Shown: in pieces, positions 1 to 5,587 of the stretch
Layout of the letters: every line of letters starts with the position of its first letter
How positions within the stretch are numbered: position 1 is the stretch's first letter
NCBI GenBank assembly: GCA_034211175.1
Contig: JAXHUH010000141.1
Coordinates: 1-7,183 of the forward strand
Direction: 5' to 3'
Origin: JAXHUH01 sp034211175
GTDB lineage: Bacteria > Actinomycetota > Acidimicrobiia > Acidimicrobiales > CAIXPF01
DNA length: 7,183 bases
Notes under the pieces: model-generated
The model's input: the letters and a program-made list of their open reading frames with translations, nothing else
Databases searched by the model: none
What the model was told of the DNA's origin: nothing
Made by a program: the position numbers and the translations under genes

Positions 1-48
1 CGGGGCGGGGTCGTTGGGTTGGGGGTGGGGCGGGGGCGGGGGGGGCGG
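1..48. other. G-tract region, C-rich on the transcribed strand
   Basis: This low-complexity tract lies just past the stop of the leftmost gene. By count 36 of 48 plus-strand bases are G, in runs at 2-5, 7-10, 16-18, 21-25, 27-30, 32-36 and 38-45. The plus strand could therefore form a G-quadruplex. A transcript of the minus-strand gene reading through would be about 75% C and 12% G, the composition expected of a Rho-utilisation site. I see no stem with a U-tract here, so Rho-dependent ending is the more plausible reading, but this rests on composition only. The region is also at the window edge, where low complexity can hinder assembly. Confidence 0.4.
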
Positions 49-66
49 CCCGGCCACCACCGGTGA

Positions 67-1380
67 TCAGGGCGTGTCGAGGGCGGGGCCGGCGGCCCAG
101 ACGTCGACCGAGTGGGCGCCGAACGTGGCGGCACCGTTGCGGGTCCCGAAGCCCCACCTGCCCTCGGTGAGCAGGTCGGTCTCGGCCTCGGCGATCAGGC
201 GATCGTCGAGGTAGATCCAGATGTCGCTGCCCCAGCGGTCGACGCGCACCTCGTGGCTCGCACCGGCCTCGATCGCGACGTCGATGTCGGCGAGCTCGGT
301 GCCGACGCCGTCGACGACGGCGAAGATGCCCGACGTCGTTGCGTCGTTCGACTCGTTGAGGCTCACGTAGAGGTAGTTGTCCTCGTCGCGGTGGCCGAAC
401 ACGATCGACACGTCGTCCCAGGCCGAGGCCGTCGCGGCCGCGCTGACGTCCTCGACGATGAAGCGGAAGTCCTGCTGGCGGTCGGCGTACAGCGAGCCGA
501 CCCTGCGGACCGCGAGGTTCGAGTTGCCGATGGAGCCGGCCCCGGAGGTGATCGGGTCGGTCAGCTCGGCGCTCTCGTCGCCGTCGAAGGCCCAGCCGCC
601 GGCCAAGTCCACGACCCCCTCGCTGCCGAGTCCGAAGCCCTGGTCACTGAACTGCGCGACCGGCCGCGAGCTGCGCCCGTCGGTGACCTGGAGGTGGTTC
701 GCGAACACCGCGTTGTTGCGGGAGCCGAACCCGACCTTGCCCTCGGGGAAGAGGTCGGTGGTCGCGGTGGCCAGCGGGCTGGTGGGCGGGTTGCCATCCA
801 GGCCTCCCCACACCTCGATCGTGTCGCCGTCGCGCACGACGCGCACGGCGAACGAGCTCCCGCCGACGATGCCCGCGTCGATGTCCGCGAGCTCGGTGCC
901 GACCCCGTCGACCACGGCGAAGATGCCGGAGCCGGTGGCGTCGTTGGTCTCGTTGAACCCGGCGTAGAGGTAGTTGTCGGGGTCCTGGTAGCCGAAGACC
1001 AACGAGAAGTCGTCCCACGCCCCGGCGGTCCGCTCGGCTTCGAGCACGGCGTCGATGGTGACGTCTCGGCCCACGGTGCCGGCGTGCACGGTGAGGTTCG
1101 AGTTGCCGATGGCCCCGGCGCCGGAGCGGACGGGGTCGTGGGTGCCGTAGCGGCCGCCGGAGATCTCCCAGCCGCCGGGGCCGTCCTCCATGGGGACGGC
1201 CTCGGGCAGGTCGAACCCCTGGAAGATGATCGGCGTCGGGTTGGTCTGCGCGCCGCTGGTCGCGCCGCCGCCGACGAGGGCCGCCGCGCCGATGGCGAGG
1301 ACGGAGGCGGTGGAGAGGACCGGTCGGGAGCCGGAGCGGGCGGGGTGGGTCGTCACGCGATTGGATCGTGCGCGATGCAT
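67..1380 (-). CDS. Secreted protein with two tandem LamG/DUF1080-like jelly-roll domains
   Basis: This 437-residue protein is probably exported and binds or processes a glycan outside the cell; its ligand is unknown. Residues 1-20 are Arg-rich and residues 21-40 hydrophobic, with a likely signal peptidase I site after Ala44 (SGA before QTNP). The mature part is two copies of a domain of roughly 190 residues (about 52-237 and 249-430). Each has a WDD-S-VFG block, a D-DNYLY-NE-NDAT block, the identical stretch GIFAVVDGVGTELADID, and a final EG-GFG-RN segment. This order resembles concanavalin-A-like folds such as LamG and the DUF1080 (3-keto-disaccharide hydrolase) group. That assignment is by pattern, and no catalytic residues are claimed. 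The start at 1380 is preferred over the in-frame ATG at 1488 because AAGGAG precedes it and it places the signal peptide at the N-terminus. I see no lipobox, LPXTG motif or C-terminal membrane anchor, so the protein is probably released. Confidence 0.85.
   Translation of the reverse strand: MHRARSNRVTTHPARSGSRPVLSTASVLAIGAAALVGGGATSGAQTNPTPIIFQGFDLPEAVPMEDGPGGWEISGGRYGTHDPVRSGAGAIGNSNLTVHAGTVGRDVTIDAVLEAERTAGAWDDFSLVFGYQDPDNYLYAGFNETNDATGSGIFAVVDGVGTELADIDAGIVGGSSFAVRVVRDGDTIEVWGGLDGNPPTSPLATATTDLFPEGKVGFGSRNNAVFANHLQVTDGRSSRPVAQFSDQGFGLGSEGVVDLAGGWAFDGDESAELTDPITSGAGSIGNSNLAVRRVGSLYADRQQDFRFIVEDVSAAATASAWDDVSIVFGHRDEDNYLYVSLNESNDATTSGIFAVVDGVGTELADIDVAIEAGASHEVRVDRWGSDIWIYLDDRLIAEAETDLLTEGRWGFGTRNGAATFGAHSVDVWAAGPALDTP
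283..381 (-). repeat. Internal duplicated segment, copy B (pairs with 880-978)
   Basis: This 33-codon segment in the second domain of the secreted protein matches 880-978 at a fixed offset of 597 bp (199 codons). I count 16 mismatches in 99 bases, and only 3 in the first 48 (283-330 against 880-927). Those three are silent, because the encoded stretch is identical. It is part of the domain duplication within the gene, not a mobile repeat. Confidence 0.85.
880..978 (-). repeat. Internal duplicated segment, copy A (pairs with 283-381)
   Basis: This is the first-domain counterpart of 283-381, in register by whole codons. It encodes residues of the core strand block that is identical in both domains (about residues 151-168 and 350-367). 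The rest of the two domains is clearly more diverged, so this block is either strongly constrained or has been homogenised between copies. Confidence 0.85.
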
Positions 1381-1543
1381 GAGAGGGGATCTCCTTCGTG
1401 GACGGACTCGTCCGGCGCCGGGTGCCGTCGGCCGCCGGGCGACCCGGGGTGCCGGACGTTGGGGAGACGCCCTCACCGCCCGATGCATACATGGCGTTTC
1501 GTCGTTCCGGTGTGAGGAAACGTGTATCCGGAACCCGCTGGCG
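1381..1543 (-). promoter_or_regulatory. Intergenic spacer, probable promoter region of the secreted protein gene
   Basis: These 163 bp separate the FHA gene stop from the next start, enough for an independent promoter. The section 1490-1540 is visibly less GC-rich than the surroundings. It holds a 7-bp inverted repeat, GTTCCGG at 1504-1510 and CCGGAAC at 1528-1534 with a 17-nt spacer, which could be a weak terminator for the FHA gene or an operator. On the minus strand GGAAC lies within one arm and resembles an ECF sigma -35 element, but I could not pair it with a convincing -10, so no promoter is placed exactly. Confidence 0.35.
1391..1396 (-). promoter_or_regulatory. Ribosome binding site of the secreted jelly-roll protein
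   Basis: AAGGAG on the minus strand ends 10 nt before the ATG at 1380-1378. It decides the start: the in-frame ATG at 1488 also begins ATGCATCG but has no purine-rich site ahead of it and would put 36 charged residues in front of the signal peptide. Confidence 0.75.
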
Positions 1544-2254
1544 TCAGTCCAGGTCGAAGGCGCCGGTGCGCACCAGCCAGCGGCCGATCTCGTCGGAGAT
1601 GTTGCGGCCCATGGCGATCGATGGTGCGCCGGGCATCCGGCCGATCTTCTCGTTGGCCCGCTCGATGGCCTTGCGGGTCGAGTCCCGCGACCGTCCGAGC
1701 CGCCGGGCGACCTCGTCGTGGGACCGGGGCGCGAGGGTCTCGGGGCGGGGGAGGGCGATGAAGTCGCCGTAGTACGCGATGAGGATCTCGCGCTCGAGCG
1801 GGGTCAGCCCGAGCGCTGCGGTGCCCGCGACCTCCATCGTGGCGTCCTCACCGGGCGGCTCGTTCTCGTCGTCCTCGTCGCCGCGGCCCGCGGCGGCCGG
1901 GCCGGCGTGGTCGTTGGTGACGCAGACGACGTGGAACGGTTGGTCGGGCCAGCCGATCGAGTAGCACCAGCGGTGGCGCACCGGCACCCAGCGGCGACCC
2001 GGCTCGAGCGGCACCTCCTCGTAGCCCGGTTCGTAGACCCGCAGCAGGCCGGCCTTGTCGCTGATGTTCCACGTGCTCCACCGCGTGCCGTCCCAGCGGA
2101 TCTCGATGTGGCGCTTGGACACGGTGAACACACCGCCGACCCGCACGTGGCCGACCCGCACGTCGTTGCCGCGGCTGCGGCCGACGGCGACGACCCGGCC
2201 CCGCTCGAAGACGGCCTCGACATCCGACGGGTGGAACCGGACGCGCAGCGTCAT
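1544..2254 (-). CDS. FHA domain protein with C-terminal sigma-region-4-like helix-turn-helix
   Basis: This 236-residue soluble protein probably reads phospho-threonine on a partner and may bind DNA. The FHA fold spans roughly residues 1-112. It carries the hallmark GRS at 25-27, the S-x-x-H type motif (SKRH) at 46-49 and an Asn at 63 near the phosphopeptide loop. An acidic, Gly/Ala/Pro-rich linker (about 115-145) follows. Residues 148-206 contain LTPLEREIL and SHDEVARRLGRSRDSTRKAI, which resemble sigma-70 region 4 or LuxR-type helix-turn-helix segments. There is no transmembrane segment. The gene lies 93 bp downstream of the PP2C phosphatase on the same strand, so the two are probably co-transcribed and functionally linked. 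No clear Shine-Dalgarno precedes the start; a 16-bp palindrome occupies that place. The N-terminus fits a first FHA strand, so the ATG is likely correct. FHA is confident; DNA binding is inferred. Confidence 0.88.
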   Translation of the reverse strand: MTLRVRFHPSDVEAVFERGRVVAVGRSRGNDVRVGHVRVGGVFTVSKRHIEIRWDGTRWSTWNISDKAGLLRVYEPGYEEVPLEPGRRWVPVRHRWCYSIGWPDQPFHVVCVTNDHAGPAAAGRGDEDDENEPPGEDATMEVAGTAALGLTPLEREILIAYYGDFIALPRPETLAPRSHDEVARRLGRSRDSTRKAIERANEKIGRMPGAPSIAMGRNISDEIGRWLVRTGAFDLD

Positions 2255-2256
2255 GA

Positions 2257-2272
2257 CGCGCCGGCCGGCGCG
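2257..2272. repeat. 16-bp perfect GC palindrome abutting the FHA gene start
   Basis: CGCGCCGGCCGGCGCG is fully self-complementary and ends two bases before the FHA gene ATG. It sits where a ribosome binding site would normally be, and no purine-rich site is present. It could be an operator for autoregulation by a helix-turn-helix dimer, or an RNA hairpin limiting translation. In DNA this GC-rich, a GC-only palindrome can also arise by chance. Confidence 0.5.
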
Positions 2273-2347
2273 CCCGCGGCCCCGTTCACGGCGGTCACGC
2301 CCGTCGTGCGGGCACCCCGCCGCGCGCCCCCGGTGCGGCGCGTCCCC

Positions 2348-3178
2348 TCAGCGGCAGCGTCCCGGACCATAGGGGGCGGATCGTACGTGTCGGAGCACGA
2401 CTGCGGTGACATTGTCGTGCGTCCCCAGGTCGAGCGCGTGCTGTACCAGCGCCGTCGCGGCCTCACCGGCCGTCGGGGCGGTCGCGACGATGGTGTGGAT
2501 GACGTCGGTGCCGAGCTGCTCGGTCAGGCCGTCGGACGCCAGCAGCAGTGCCTCGCCCGGTGCCAGCGTGACGTGGCGGATGTCCGGCTCGACCTCGGCG
2601 TCGACGCCGATGGCGCGGGTGAGGACGTTGTGTCCGGGGTGGCGGTCCGCGTCGTCGGTGCCGATCGTCCCGCTGCAGACGAGCTCGGCGGCCACGCTGC
2701 GCTCGGCGCTCAGGCGCTCGATGGCCGCGACCCGAACCACCCACGCCGGGGAGTCCCCGACGGTGGCGACGACCCACTCGCTTTCCTCCGGGCGCAGCTC
2801 GGCGAGCGCGGCGACCGACAGGGTGGCGGCCATCGATGCGACGGTCGGCTCCTCCCAGCGGGTGGTGTGCACGACGGTGTTGGCCCGACGGGCCGCCTCG
2901 CGGACGACGGCCTCGTCGGCCGGGCCGGTGCGCATGCGCAGCGTGGAGGTGGTGGCCGCGAGGCACAGCTCGGCGGCGAGCTCGCCGCCCTCGTGGCCGC
3001 CGGCACCGTCGCTGAGCACGCCGTACGACGCGCTCACCGCGCTGCGGTCCTGGTTGGACTCGCGTCCACCCCGGGCGGTGGCGTGGCCGCGGTCGACCAG
3101 GTCCGCCGGCGGGGACGCGGTCGGTGCCTTGGAGGCTCCCCGTCTGGCCCGGGCCCGCGCACGCCGAACGAAGTCCAT
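2348..3178 (-). CDS. PP2C-family Ser/Thr protein phosphatase
   Basis: This 276-residue cytoplasmic enzyme is predicted to remove phosphate from phospho-Ser/Thr proteins using two metal ions, opposing a Hanks-type kinase. The PP2C motifs appear in order: SNQDR with Asp44, the metal-binding DGAGGHEGGE from Asp57, MAATL at 116-120, VGDSPAW at 140-146, LTRAIG at 186-191, ASDGLTE with Asp216, and THDNVTAVV with Asp255. All expected acidic metal ligands are present, so it should be active. Length fits the compact bacterial type (PstP/PrpC catalytic core) without membrane anchor or sensory domain. Residues 1-25 are an Arg/Ala/Pro-rich tail outside the fold. No strong Shine-Dalgarno is visible before the ATG, which is the only reasonable in-frame start near the fold. 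The FHA gene follows 93 bp downstream, while the upstream spacer holds tandem repeats and a palindrome that may control the pair. No kinase gene is in the window. Confidence 0.93.
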   Translation of the reverse strand: MDFVRRARARARRGASKAPTASPPADLVDRGHATARGGRESNQDRSAVSASYGVLSDGAGGHEGGELAAELCLAATTSTLRMRTGPADEAVVREAARRANTVVHTTRWEEPTVASMAATLSVAALAELRPEESEWVVATVGDSPAWVVRVAAIERLSAERSVAAELVCSGTIGTDDADRHPGHNVLTRAIGVDAEVEPDIRHVTLAPGEALLLASDGLTEQLGTDVIHTIVATAPTAGEAATALVQHALDLGTHDNVTAVVLRHVRSAPYGPGRCR

Positions 3179-3212
3179 GTTCGAGGTCTACGCCTGTCCC
3201 CGGTCCTCGGAA

Positions 3213-3230
3213 AGGGCCACTTGTGGCCCT
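3213..3230. repeat. 18-bp inverted repeat upstream of the phosphatase gene
   Basis: AGGGCCACTTGTGGCCCT has perfect 8-bp arms around two central bases and lies 35 bp ahead of the phosphatase start. As DNA it has the form of a dimer-bound operator. As RNA on the minus strand it could fold as a 7-bp GC stem with a 4-nt loop followed by only three U residues, a weak terminator. The location fits either promoter control of the PP2C-FHA pair or backup termination of the transporter operon. Confidence 0.5.
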
Positions 3231-3238
3231 CGGGAGCC

Positions 3239-3319
3239 CAGCCCGAGCGGCGTGGAGCGGAAGCACAGCCCCAGCGGCGTGGAGCGGAAGCACAGCCCGA
3301 GCGGCGTGGAGCGGACGGT
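3239..3319. repeat. Three tandem 27-bp direct repeats, with a degenerate fourth
   Basis: The units are 3239-3265, 3266-3292 and 3293-3319, with no spacer. Units 1 and 2 differ at one base; unit 3 matches unit 1 until its last five bases. A partial fourth copy begins at 3321 (CAGCCCGATG) and runs into the terminator stem. The shared core is AGCGGCGTGGAGCGGA. The array lies between the transporter terminator and the phosphatase start, outside any supported gene. The unit is a multiple of three, so open frames across it look like 9-residue repeats, but none has a supporting gene context. It may be an array of regulatory sites or a replication-slippage product. Confidence 0.85.
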
Positions 3320-3328
3320 ACAGCCCGA

Positions 3329-3363
3329 TGCCCGGGAGCGGCTGGGGCGACCGCTCCCGGGCA
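3329..3363 (-). terminator. Terminator hairpin after the sugar ABC operon
   Basis: Perfect 13-bp arms (TGCCCGGGAGCGG at 3329-3341 and its complement at 3351-3363) flank a 9-nt loop, starting 22 bp beyond the second permease stop. There is no U-tract. Strong stems lacking a U-tail are common candidates for termination in high-GC actinobacteria, and the position directly after the last gene of the operon supports this reading. It could also protect the 3' end of the transporter mRNA. Confidence 0.72.
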
Positions 3364-3385
3364 CGGGCCCACCGGGGGCGGTGGC

Positions 3386-4567
3386 CTACTTGATCGACCC
3401 CGAGAGGTCGATGCCGCGCAGGAAGTAGCGCTGGGTGACGAAGAACAGGGCCAGGGGCAGGGCGAGGCCGATGAAGGCGCCGGCCTGGACCAGCTCCCGC
3501 TGGGTGTCGTAGAGGGCCAGGAAGTCGTAGAGCCCGACCGAGATCGGCAGCAGGTCCCGCCGGGACGACAGGTAGATCAGCGGCTCGAAGAAGTCGTTCC
3601 ACGCGAAGAAGAAGTGGAACAGCCCGACGGCGATGATCGCCGGGCGGATCTGAGGGAGCATGATCGTCGTCAGCGTCCGCATCGGGCTGGCCCCGTCGAT
3701 CGCCGCGGCCTCGTCGAGCTCGCGGGGGATCGTCAGGAAGAACTGCCGCAGCAGGAACACGTTGTAGGCGTTGGCGAAGAAGTGGGGCAGCAGCAGCGGC
3801 CACCACGTGCCGACGAGGCCGACCTCGCTGTAGAGGGCGTAGGTGGGCACGATCGTGACGAAGCGGGGGAGGATGATCGTGGCCAGCAGGGTCCCGATGA
3901 TGAGGCCCTTGAACCGGATCCGGAACCGGCTCAGCCCGTAGGCGACCAGCGTCGAGGAGATCATCGTCGCCGCCATCCCGACGCCGGCGATGACGCCGGT
4001 GTTGCGGATCAGCAGGGGGAAGTCGAGCGTGTCCCACGCCCGGCTGAAGTTGTCCCACTGGACGTCGAGCTCGTAGGCGGGCTCGAGCGTCCGCCAGTTG
4101 CCCTCCCACGTGATCGGGTTCTCCGGGTCGTCCGGGTCGATGAACACGCTCTCCTGGCGGCCCGGTTGGAGCATGGCGAGGGCCCGGGTGCCGTCGTCGA
4201 ACGGCACGTCCAGCAGCTCGAGCTCTTCTCCCTCGTAGGTCACCGTGGCCGGCGAGCGGGGCAGGATCGGGCTGTTCGGGTCGCTGATCTGCTGCTCGCT
4301 CTTCACCGCGGTGATCGCCATGTACCCGAAGGGCAGCAGGTAGGCGACGAGCAGGATCGTGGTGAGCAGCGTCACCACCGAGCCGACGACGAAGCGCTTG
4401 GTGCGCCGGTCGAGGTCCCGGAAGCTCGCCTTCGGCTCGCGCATGAGCCGGTAGCGGCGTCGGGCCCGGTCCAGGGTCGACGCCTCGTCCGGCGCCGGGT
4501 GTTGGTCGGTGCGGGCCTGGTGGGGCGGGGGAGCGGACGGCGTGTCCGGTGGTGTGCTCGTCGTCAT
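3386..4567 (-). CDS. Carbohydrate ABC transporter permease, MalG/UgpE-like (CUT1)
   Basis: This 393-residue inner-membrane protein is predicted to form half of the translocation channel of a sugar importer. Residues 1-58 are a hydrophilic cytoplasmic tail rich in Pro and Arg. Membrane segments are at about 59-82, 186-212, 220-244, 254-275, 308-330 and 362-383. The EAA loop that docks on the ATPase is at 281-310 (ELDEAAAIDGAS then a LP motif at 304-305). MalG-type proteins are usually near 280-300 residues; the excess lies in the long tail and an enlarged outside loop at about 84-180, which contains YEGEELELLDVPFDDG and WRTLEP. The start at 4567 is chosen because its ATG overlaps the upstream stop as TGATG and has AGGAG at good spacing. 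The frame stays open upstream to 5170, but that part is antisense-like noise inside the other permease gene. Substrate cannot be read from sequence. Confidence 0.93.
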   Translation of the reverse strand: MTTSTPPDTPSAPPPHQARTDQHPAPDEASTLDRARRRYRLMREPKASFRDLDRRTKRFVVGSVVTLLTTILLVAYLLPFGYMAITAVKSEQQISDPNSPILPRSPATVTYEGEELELLDVPFDDGTRALAMLQPGRQESVFIDPDDPENPITWEGNWRTLEPAYELDVQWDNFSRAWDTLDFPLLIRNTGVIAGVGMAATMISSTLVAYGLSRFRIRFKGLIIGTLLATIILPRFVTIVPTYALYSEVGLVGTWWPLLLPHFFANAYNVFLLRQFFLTIPRELDEAAAIDGASPMRTLTTIMLPQIRPAIIAVGLFHFFFAWNDFFEPLIYLSSRRDLLPISVGLYDFLALYDTQRELVQAGAFIGLALPLALFFVTQRYFLRGIDLSGSIK

Positions 4568-5568
4568 CAGGACCGCTCCTGGTACTGCGTGTGGACCCAG
4601 TACTTCGCCGACCAGAACAGGAAGCCCGTGAACACCGAGACCGCGGCGAACATCGCCCACGCCAGGGTCGCGCCGTACCCGGCGTTGAAGAACGAGAAGG
4701 TCTGTCGGTAGAAGTACATCGTGTAGAACAGCGCGCTCTCGTCGGGGTCGCCGGTGCCGTTGGTCAGTGCGAACGGCACGAGGAAGTACTGACCGAGTGC
4801 GACGAGTGCGATGATGATGTTGTAGAAGGTGACCGGCGAGATCATCGGCCAGGTCACGTGGCGGAACAGGTGCCAGCGGCCGGCACCGTCGAGCGTCGCC
4901 GCCTCGTAGAGGTCGACGGGCACGCCGTTGAGCGCCGCCATGAAGATGACCATCGCGTTCCCCACGCCCCACAGGGCGATCAGGTCGAGCGACGGCAGGA
5001 TCCAGAAGGTGCTGTTCAGCCAGTCGGGACCGTCGATGCCGACGGTGGCGAGGATCCGGTTGAGCCAGCCGTCCTGGGGGTTCAGGTAGCCCTGCCAGAC
5101 GAACACCGACGAGATGAACGGGATGATCGTCGGGGCGAAGAACAGCACCCGGAACACCGAGCGTCCCCACAGGTGCCGTGCGGTGAGCACGTACGCGAAC
5201 AGCAGCGGCACGAGGATCGAGGTCGGCAGGAACAGCAGCGCGAACCGGACGGTCACCCCGGCTGAGGTGACGACGTCGGGATCACGGAACAGCCGGCTCC
5301 AGTTGTCGAACCCGACGAAGTTGGTCCCCGAGTCGTCGGAGTCGACGAGCTCGAAGTCCGTGAACGACATCACGAACGATGCGACGAGCGGGACGAGGTA
5401 GAACAGTGTCAGGCCGATGAGCCACGGCGAGGTGAACCAGAGGCCGTTGCGCTGCTCGGCCCGTTCCAGTCGTGACGTCGGGCCCCGCCCGCCGGGGGCG
5501 GCGCCGACCTCGTCGGTCGACGCCGCCGTCCCCACGAACGCGCCCAACCCGGCGAGCTTGTTGCCCAT
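4567..5568 (-). CDS. Carbohydrate ABC transporter permease, MalF/UgpA-like (CUT1)
   Basis: This 333-residue inner-membrane protein is the predicted partner of the downstream permease in a sugar importer channel. A hydrophilic 40-residue N-terminal tail precedes a first membrane segment at about 46-69. Further segments lie at about 106-130, 138-160, 188-214, 245-270 and 298-320. The EAA motif that contacts the ATPase is at 216-245 (VPVDLYEAATLDGAGRW, then WPMISP). Length and topology fit the UgpA/LacF-like form rather than the larger enteric MalF. The gene begins 19 bp after the binding-protein stop with GGAG at 5578-5581, and its stop shares a base with the start of the next gene, so all three are one operon. 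The family is confident; the transported sugar is not. Confidence 0.94.
   Translation of the reverse strand: MGNKLAGLGAFVGTAASTDEVGAAPGGRGPTSRLERAEQRNGLWFTSPWLIGLTLFYLVPLVASFVMSFTDFELVDSDDSGTNFVGFDNWSRLFRDPDVVTSAGVTVRFALLFLPTSILVPLLFAYVLTARHLWGRSVFRVLFFAPTIIPFISSVFVWQGYLNPQDGWLNRILATVGIDGPDWLNSTFWILPSLDLIALWGVGNAMVIFMAALNGVPVDLYEAATLDGAGRWHLFRHVTWPMISPVTFYNIIIALVALGQYFLVPFALTNGTGDPDESALFYTMYFYRQTFSFFNAGYGATLAWAMFAAVSVFTGFLFWSAKYWVHTQYQERS
4576..4580 (-). promoter_or_regulatory. Ribosome binding site within the end of the first permease gene
   Basis: AGGAG on the minus strand lies 8 nt before the ATG at 4567-4565, inside the last codons of the upstream permease. Together with the TGATG overlap it fixes the start of the second permease and suggests stop-restart coupling that keeps the two subunits at similar amounts. 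Confidence 0.75.
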
Positions 5569-5587
5569 GGGTGGTCGCTCCGGCCGC

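Noticed and set aside
1381..1488. Upstream ATG at 1488 for the secreted protein
   Set aside because: No ribosome binding site there, and it would bury the signal peptide behind 36 extra residues.
112..1515. Plus-strand open frame of 467 codons opposite the secreted protein
   Set aside because: Antisense of a gene with signal peptide and duplicated domains; no recognisable motif in the plus frame.
2251..2466. Small minus-strand open frame of 71 codons overlapping the PP2C end and FHA start
   Set aside because: Out of frame with PP2C, no ribosome binding site, low-complexity Arg/Ala/Gly sequence. Its TGA overlap with the FHA ATG is likely accidental.
3239..3328. CRISPR array
   Set aside because: Units are contiguous without spacers and no cas genes are nearby.
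2463..4109. Minus-strand open frame of 548 codons
   Set aside because: Out of frame with both PP2C and permease genes, crosses the terminator and repeats, and is extremely Arg/His/Pro-rich.
1190..4711. Very long plus-strand open frame (1173 codons)
   Set aside because: It runs antisense across the FHA, PP2C and permease genes and the intergenic repeats. Its composition is Arg/Gly/Asp/Val-rich without domain order. High GC removes stop codons from opposite frames.
4568..5170. N-terminal extension of the second permease up to 5170
   Set aside because: It would overlap the first permease almost fully and adds Arg/His/Pro-rich sequence. The TGATG start at 4567 with AGGAG is far better.
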